Part shown: positions 6,158-9,315 of the stretch, piece after piece
How the letters are laid out: each line of letters begins with the position of its first letter
Numbering within the stretch: position 1 is the first letter of the stretch
DNA from: UBA3537 sp965657165
Lineage (GTDB): Bacteria; Bacteroidota; Bacteroidia; Flavobacteriales; Flavobacteriaceae
Assembly (NCBI GenBank): GCA_965657165.1
Contig: CBFHNG010000057.1
Span: 1 to 9,315 of the forward strand
DNA: 9,315 nt
Direction of reading: 5' to 3'
Notes under the pieces: model-generated
Databases searched by the model: none
What the model was told of the DNA's origin: nothing
What the model saw: the letters and a program-made list of their open reading frames with translations, nothing else
Position numbers and translations under genes: made by a program

Positions 6158-8950
6158 TTAGTTATTTAAAATATCCTGAAGATATTCTGCTGTGCTAGAT
6201 TTTTTTGAATTAATAATTGTTTCTGGAGTGCCTTCGGCCAAAAGATATCCACCGTTTTTTCCACCTTCTGGGCCTAAATCAATAATATAATCAGCAGATT
6301 TGATGAGTTCCAAATTATGTTCAATAACAATAATAGAATGGCCATTATTGATCAGTGCGTTAAATGATTTAAGCAGTTTTTTAATATCATGGAAATGTAA
6401 ACCTGTTGTTGGTTCATCAAAAATAAAAAGTCCCGATTCACTATTAGTTCCCTTGCCTAAAAATGAAGCCAATTTAATACGTTGTGCTTCCCCACCTGAA
6501 AGGGTAGAAGAGCTTTGTCCAAGCGTTACATAGCCCAATCCAACATCTTGCAGAGGTTGTAATTTCTTTTTTATTTTAGTGCAATTGTGAGTTTCAAAAA
6601 AAGTCAAAGATTCATCAATAGTCATATTCAAAATATCATCTATTGTTTTTTCTTTGAATTTGACTTCTAAAACTTCTTTTTTGAAACGTTTACCATGGCA
6701 GCTTTCACATTTGAGTTGTACATCGGCCATAAACTGCATTTCAATGGTTACAACACCTTCGCCTTTACAGCTAGGGCAACGTCCGCCATCAACATTAAAA
6801 GAGAAGTGTTTAGGTTGGTAATTCCTCAGCGTACTAAGTTTTTGTTTTGAAAATAACATCCGGATATCATCATACGCTTTGATGTAAGTTACAGGGTTGG
6901 AGCGCGAAGACCGTCCAATAGGGTTTTGATCAACAAATTCAATAAATTTTACAGACCTAAAGTTTCCAGATATTTTTGAAAAATCACCAGGTTTATCACC
7001 ATATCCAACAAGGGCTTTATTTAGTGCAGGATGCAAAATATTTTTGACTAGCGTGCTTTTTCCACTTCCAGAAACACCAGTCACCACAGTGAGCATATTT
7101 AATGGGAATTCTACATCTATATTCTTTAGATTATTGGCACGTGCGCCTTCAATTTTTACAGCATATTTTGATGTTCTTCGTTTTTTTGGAAGTTCAATGG
7201 CCATTGCTCCATTGAGATATTTTGCCGTCAGTGTATTATTTTTTAAAATAGAATCAAAATCACCGGTGGCCATAATTTTTCCCCCAAAACTTCCAGCTTC
7301 AGGACCAATATCAATGATATAATCTGCGGCTTTCATAATAACTTCATCGTGTTCAACCACAATAACCGTATTGCCCAAATCACGTAATGATTTTAGTACA
7401 GAAACAAGCTGTTCGGTATCTTTGGAATGCAAACCTATGCTAGGCTCATCCAAAATATACATTGAGCCAACAAGACTACTGCCAAGTGATGTAGCAAGGT
7501 TTATTCGTTGGCTTTCGCCACCAGAAAGTGTATTTGATTTTCTATTAAGCGTTAGATAATCGAGCCCAACATTAGATAGAAAGCGCAAGCGATTTCTAAT
7601 TTCGACTAGCAGTCTTTTTGCAATTTCGTTTTCATTTTCTGTAAGTATCAATTGCTCAAAAAAAGCTTTGAGTTCTTTGATTGGTAATTCCACTAAATCT
7701 GTAATAGAACGACCGCCAATTTTTACATAATTGGCTTCTTCACGTAAACGTTTGCCCTCACATTTGCTGCATTTTGTTTTACCACGATATCGAGAAAGCA
7801 TCACCCTGTTTTGAACTTTATAAGCTTTGGCTTCTAATTCTTCGAAAAATGCATTGAGTCCTGTAAAATATGAATTTCCAGTCCAGAGTAATTTTTTTTG
7901 TTTTGCATTTAACTCAAAATAGGGTTTGTGTATTGGAAAGTCAAATTTATGACTAGTATTGACCAGTTCATTTCTAAAATATGACATGCTTTCTCCACGC
8001 CAAGGGAAAATAGCATTTTCATAAATTGATAAGGTTGTATTGGGAATCACAAGACTTTCATCTATACCTACAACATCGCCGTAACCTTCACATTGTGGAC
8101 AAGCACCATAGGGATTATTAAAGCTAAAAAGATGGGTTGTAGGTTCAAGAAATGTTTGTCCGTCTAATGTAAAATTATTACTAAAAACTTGGGTTGAATT
8201 TTGGTTCAAATTTTCAATTTCACAATTCCCCTTTCCTTCGTAAAATGCCATTTCAATAGCATCTGCAAGCCGATTAAAAAAATCCTTTTCGTGACGTACA
8301 ATAATACGATCGACTACAAGCTTTAGTTTAGAGACTTCTGCACCAATCCCAATACAATGGTCTATACGCTCTACTTTATCATTGATTTTAATTCTTGCAT
8401 ACCCTTGATTTTGAAGCGTTTTTAGTTTTTCGTCTAATTTGCGGTCTTTTTCTAGATGAATTGGAGCAAGCAGAAGTAATTTTTGATTTTCATCAAAAGA
8501 TTGAACATAATTTACCACATCTGTGGTGTTGTCTTTTTTTACAATACCATTTGAAATAGGGGAGTATGTAGTGCCAATTCGAGCAAAGAGTAATTTTAAG
8601 TAATCATAAATTTCAGTCGAAGTACCTACCGTAGAGCGTGGATTTGTTGAATTGACTTTTTGTTCGATTGCAATTGCGGGTGCAATGCCTTTGATATAAT
8701 CAACATTCGGTTTGTGTAACCGTCCTAAAAATTGACGTGCATAACTCGATAAACTTTCTACATATCGGCGCTGTCCCTCGGCATAAAGTGTGTCAAACGC
8801 CAAGCTTGATTTTCCAGAACCTGAAAGTCCAGTAAGTACAACGAGTTTGTTGCGTGGAATTGCCACATCAACATTCTTCAGGTTGTGTAATTTTGCTCCC
8901 TTAATTAGGATATAATCTTTTGGGTGAAGTTTTGAAAACGTGTTTGACAT
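6158..8950 (-). CDS. uvrA: Excinuclease ABC subunit A (UvrA)
   Basis: 930 residues from ATG at 8950, close to the 940 of E. coli UvrA. UvrA is the dimeric ATPase that finds bulky DNA lesions and loads UvrB in nucleotide excision repair. Both ABC cassettes are complete. The first has Walker A GLSGSGKSS (41-49), signature LSGGES (475-480), Walker B MYILDEPS (497-504) and the H-loop EH (533-534). The second has Walker A GVSGSGKST (625-633), signature LSGGEA (817-822), Walker B LFIFDEPT (841-848) and EH (877-878). The second zinc module is intact (C725, C728, C748, C751, with 19 residues between pairs). In the first half, CxxC pairs occur at 284/287 and 394/397, but the pair equivalent to E. coli C253/C256 is missing. 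The frame stays open to 9094, yet those 48 extra residues match no UvrA and contain the divergent promoter, so the start at 8950 is preferred. No strong terminator follows. Bacteroidota often carry two UvrA paralogues; this looks like a full-length one. Confidence 0.95.
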   Translation of the reverse strand: MSNTFSKLHPKDYILIKGAKLHNLKNVDVAIPRNKLVVLTGLSGSGKSSLAFDTLYAEGQRRYVESLSSYARQFLGRLHKPNVDYIKGIAPAIAIEQKVNSTNPRSTVGTSTEIYDYLKLLFARIGTTYSPISNGIVKKDNTTDVVNYVQSFDENQKLLLLAPIHLEKDRKLDEKLKTLQNQGYARIKINDKVERIDHCIGIGAEVSKLKLVVDRIIVRHEKDFFNRLADAIEMAFYEGKGNCEIENLNQNSTQVFSNNFTLDGQTFLEPTTHLFSFNNPYGACPQCEGYGDVVGIDESLVIPNTTLSIYENAIFPWRGESMSYFRNELVNTSHKFDFPIHKPYFELNAKQKKLLWTGNSYFTGLNAFFEELEAKAYKVQNRVMLSRYRGKTKCSKCEGKRLREEANYVKIGGRSITDLVELPIKELKAFFEQLILTENENEIAKRLLVEIRNRLRFLSNVGLDYLTLNRKSNTLSGGESQRINLATSLGSSLVGSMYILDEPSIGLHSKDTEQLVSVLKSLRDLGNTVIVVEHDEVIMKAADYIIDIGPEAGSFGGKIMATGDFDSILKNNTLTAKYLNGAMAIELPKKRRTSKYAVKIEGARANNLKNIDVEFPLNMLTVVTGVSGSGKSTLVKNILHPALNKALVGYGDKPGDFSKISGNFRSVKFIEFVDQNPIGRSSRSNPVTYIKAYDDIRMLFSKQKLSTLRNYQPKHFSFNVDGGRCPSCKGEGVVTIEMQFMADVQLKCESCHGKRFKKEVLEVKFKEKTIDDILNMTIDESLTFFETHNCTKIKKKLQPLQDVGLGYVTLGQSSSTLSGGEAQRIKLASFLGKGTNSESGLFIFDEPTTGLHFHDIKKLLKSFNALINNGHSIIVIEHNLELIKSADYIIDLGPEGGKNGGYLLAEGTPETIINSKKSSTAEYLQDILNN

Positions 8951-9039
8951 TGACCAAAAATAAGATGTAAAGATACCATTATTGTCTAAAGAAATAAAAG
9001 CAATTAACGTCTTGTTAAGAATAAAAAAATCAACAAAAA

Positions 9040-9072
9040 TTTGGATTTCTAATTTTAAACCCTTTATATTTG
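9040..9072 (+). promoter_or_regulatory. Bacteroidota-type promoter for the ECF sigma-factor gene
   Basis: TTTG (9040-9043), a 21-base spacer and TATATTTG (9065-9072) match the -33/-7 pattern of the Bacteroidota housekeeping sigma factor very well. Transcription would start near 9079, giving a leader of roughly 92 bases before the ATG at 9171. The promoter lies in the segment that an upstream uvrA start would turn into coding sequence, which argues for the shorter uvrA. Confidence 0.6.
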
Positions 9073-9101
9073 ATTTGAATTCTAAAAGAAGCACTTATAA
9101 A

Positions 9102-9172
9102 ATAACATTACTTTTTAAAAATAAATTTTAATCTCAACACCTTATTTGTGTTGCTAAAATTAGTAATGTTAT
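9102..9172 (+). promoter_or_regulatory. Nested inverted repeats in the sigma-factor leader, outer stem covering the start codon
   Basis: ATAACATTACT (9102-9112) is perfectly complementary to AGTAATGTTAT (9162-9172), whose last two bases are the A and T of the ATG. Inside it, CAACAC (9135-9140) pairs with GTGTTG (9148-9153) around a seven-base loop, and TTTT (9113-9116) can pair with AAAA (9156-9159). In RNA this would bury the start codon; as DNA it could be a split operator. No known riboswitch class is recognised. Confidence 0.42.
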
Positions 9173-9315
9173 GAATACCAAGTCTTTAAGCGATGCCCAG
9201 CTCGTAAACAATTACATTTCAGGACAGGAAAGTGCGCTTTCTATTCTTATTAATAGACACCAACAACGTTTGTATGGTTTTATATTTTCCAAAGTATATG
9301 ACCGCGATGCAACGG
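9171..9315 (+). CDS. ECF-type RNA polymerase sigma factor, N-terminal part (cut by the right edge)
   Basis: Forty-eight codons are visible from ATG at 9171. SLSDAQLVNNYISGQESALS followed by ILINRHQQRLYGFIFSKVYDRDAT is the start of sigma region 2 in group 4 (ECF) sigma-70 factors: the D-x-x-L-V-x-x-Y-x-x-G opening, then the basic RH..RLYGF helix that contacts core polymerase. The expected continuation is an EDIxQDTF-type -10 recognition segment, which lies outside the window. The full protein would normally be about 180-200 residues. It is transcribed away from uvrA, and I recall this arrangement in other flavobacteria, so it may be a conserved neighbour pair. No anti-sigma gene can be seen because the gene runs off the edge. 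The target promoters are unknown. Its long, foldable leader suggests post-transcriptional or autoregulatory control (inferred). Confidence 0.88.
   Translation, partial: MNTKSLSDAQLVNNYISGQESALSILINRHQQRLYGFIFSKVYDRDAT

Noticed and set aside
6144..6168. AT-only inverted repeat (TAAATAA / TTATTTA) as a uvrA terminator
   Set aside because: It overlaps the stop codon, has no G-C pairs and no trailing T run, so it would not form a stable stem.
6300..7559. Several plus-strand open frames opposite uvrA (6300-6533, 7044-7322, 7371-7559)
   Set aside because: They mirror the conserved ABC cassette codons of UvrA; no independent evidence of expression or homology.
8955..8962. TATTTTTG on the minus strand as a uvrA -7 element
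   Set aside because: It matches TAnnTTTG, but the start of transcription would fall on the ATG itself and no TTG lies at the -33 distance; likely chance in AT-rich sequence unless uvrA is leaderless.
1..9315. tRNA, rRNA, CRISPR array, insertion sequence, prophage or toxin-antitoxin features
   Set aside because: Both strands were read for direct repeat arrays, terminal repeats, transposase motifs and tRNA arms; none were convincing.

Overview
The window looks like a chromosomal segment from a member of the Bacteroidota, most likely a marine-type Flavobacteriaceae. It is clearly AT-rich. The genes lack Shine-Dalgarno sequences, and several intergenic regions carry the TAnnTTTG -7 element typical of this phylum. 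The protein families point the same way: a flavobacterial DUF4834 protein, a large YfhO-type membrane protein paired with a GT4 glycosyltransferase, a Bacteroidota-style UvrA and an ECF sigma factor. No tRNA or rRNA gene, CRISPR array, insertion sequence or phage gene was recognised, and no stretch over 300 bases lacks a gene.

Layout, left to right. (1) 1-938, minus strand: a secreted outer-membrane beta-barrel protein of the transporter/Phenol_MetA_deg type, cut off at the left edge inside a basic C-terminal tail. (2) 939-1083: a divergent intergenic region with a -7 element for each direction. (3) 1084-5043, plus strand: a tight three-gene operon of a DUF4834 small membrane protein, a YfhO-family GT-C-like membrane protein and a GT4 glycosyltransferase. 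The gaps are 4 bp and then a 4 bp ATGA overlap. (4) 5042-5071: a hairpin that is a good intrinsic terminator only when read on the minus strand. (5) 5114-6076, minus strand: an exported protein of unknown function with three tandem 16-residue YD-type repeats and a long Arg/Ser/Thr/Asn tail. (6) 6158-8950, minus strand: uvrA. (7) 8951-9170: a divergent region with a good promoter for the last gene and a leader that can fold over its start codon. (8) 9171-9315, plus strand: the start of an ECF sigma factor, cut off by the right edge.

How the genes relate. The YfhO and GT4 genes probably act together in making or decorating a cell-surface glycan; this is inferred from coupling and family, and the sugar and acceptor cannot be read from the sequence. 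UvrA is the damage-recognition ATPase of nucleotide excision repair. Most of the window is ordinary core-genome content. The items most worth a second look are the repeat-plus-basic-tail exported protein, the UvrA that lacks the first CxxC pair of the E. coli zinc module, and the structured leader of the sigma-factor gene. No convincing new multi-gene system is visible.
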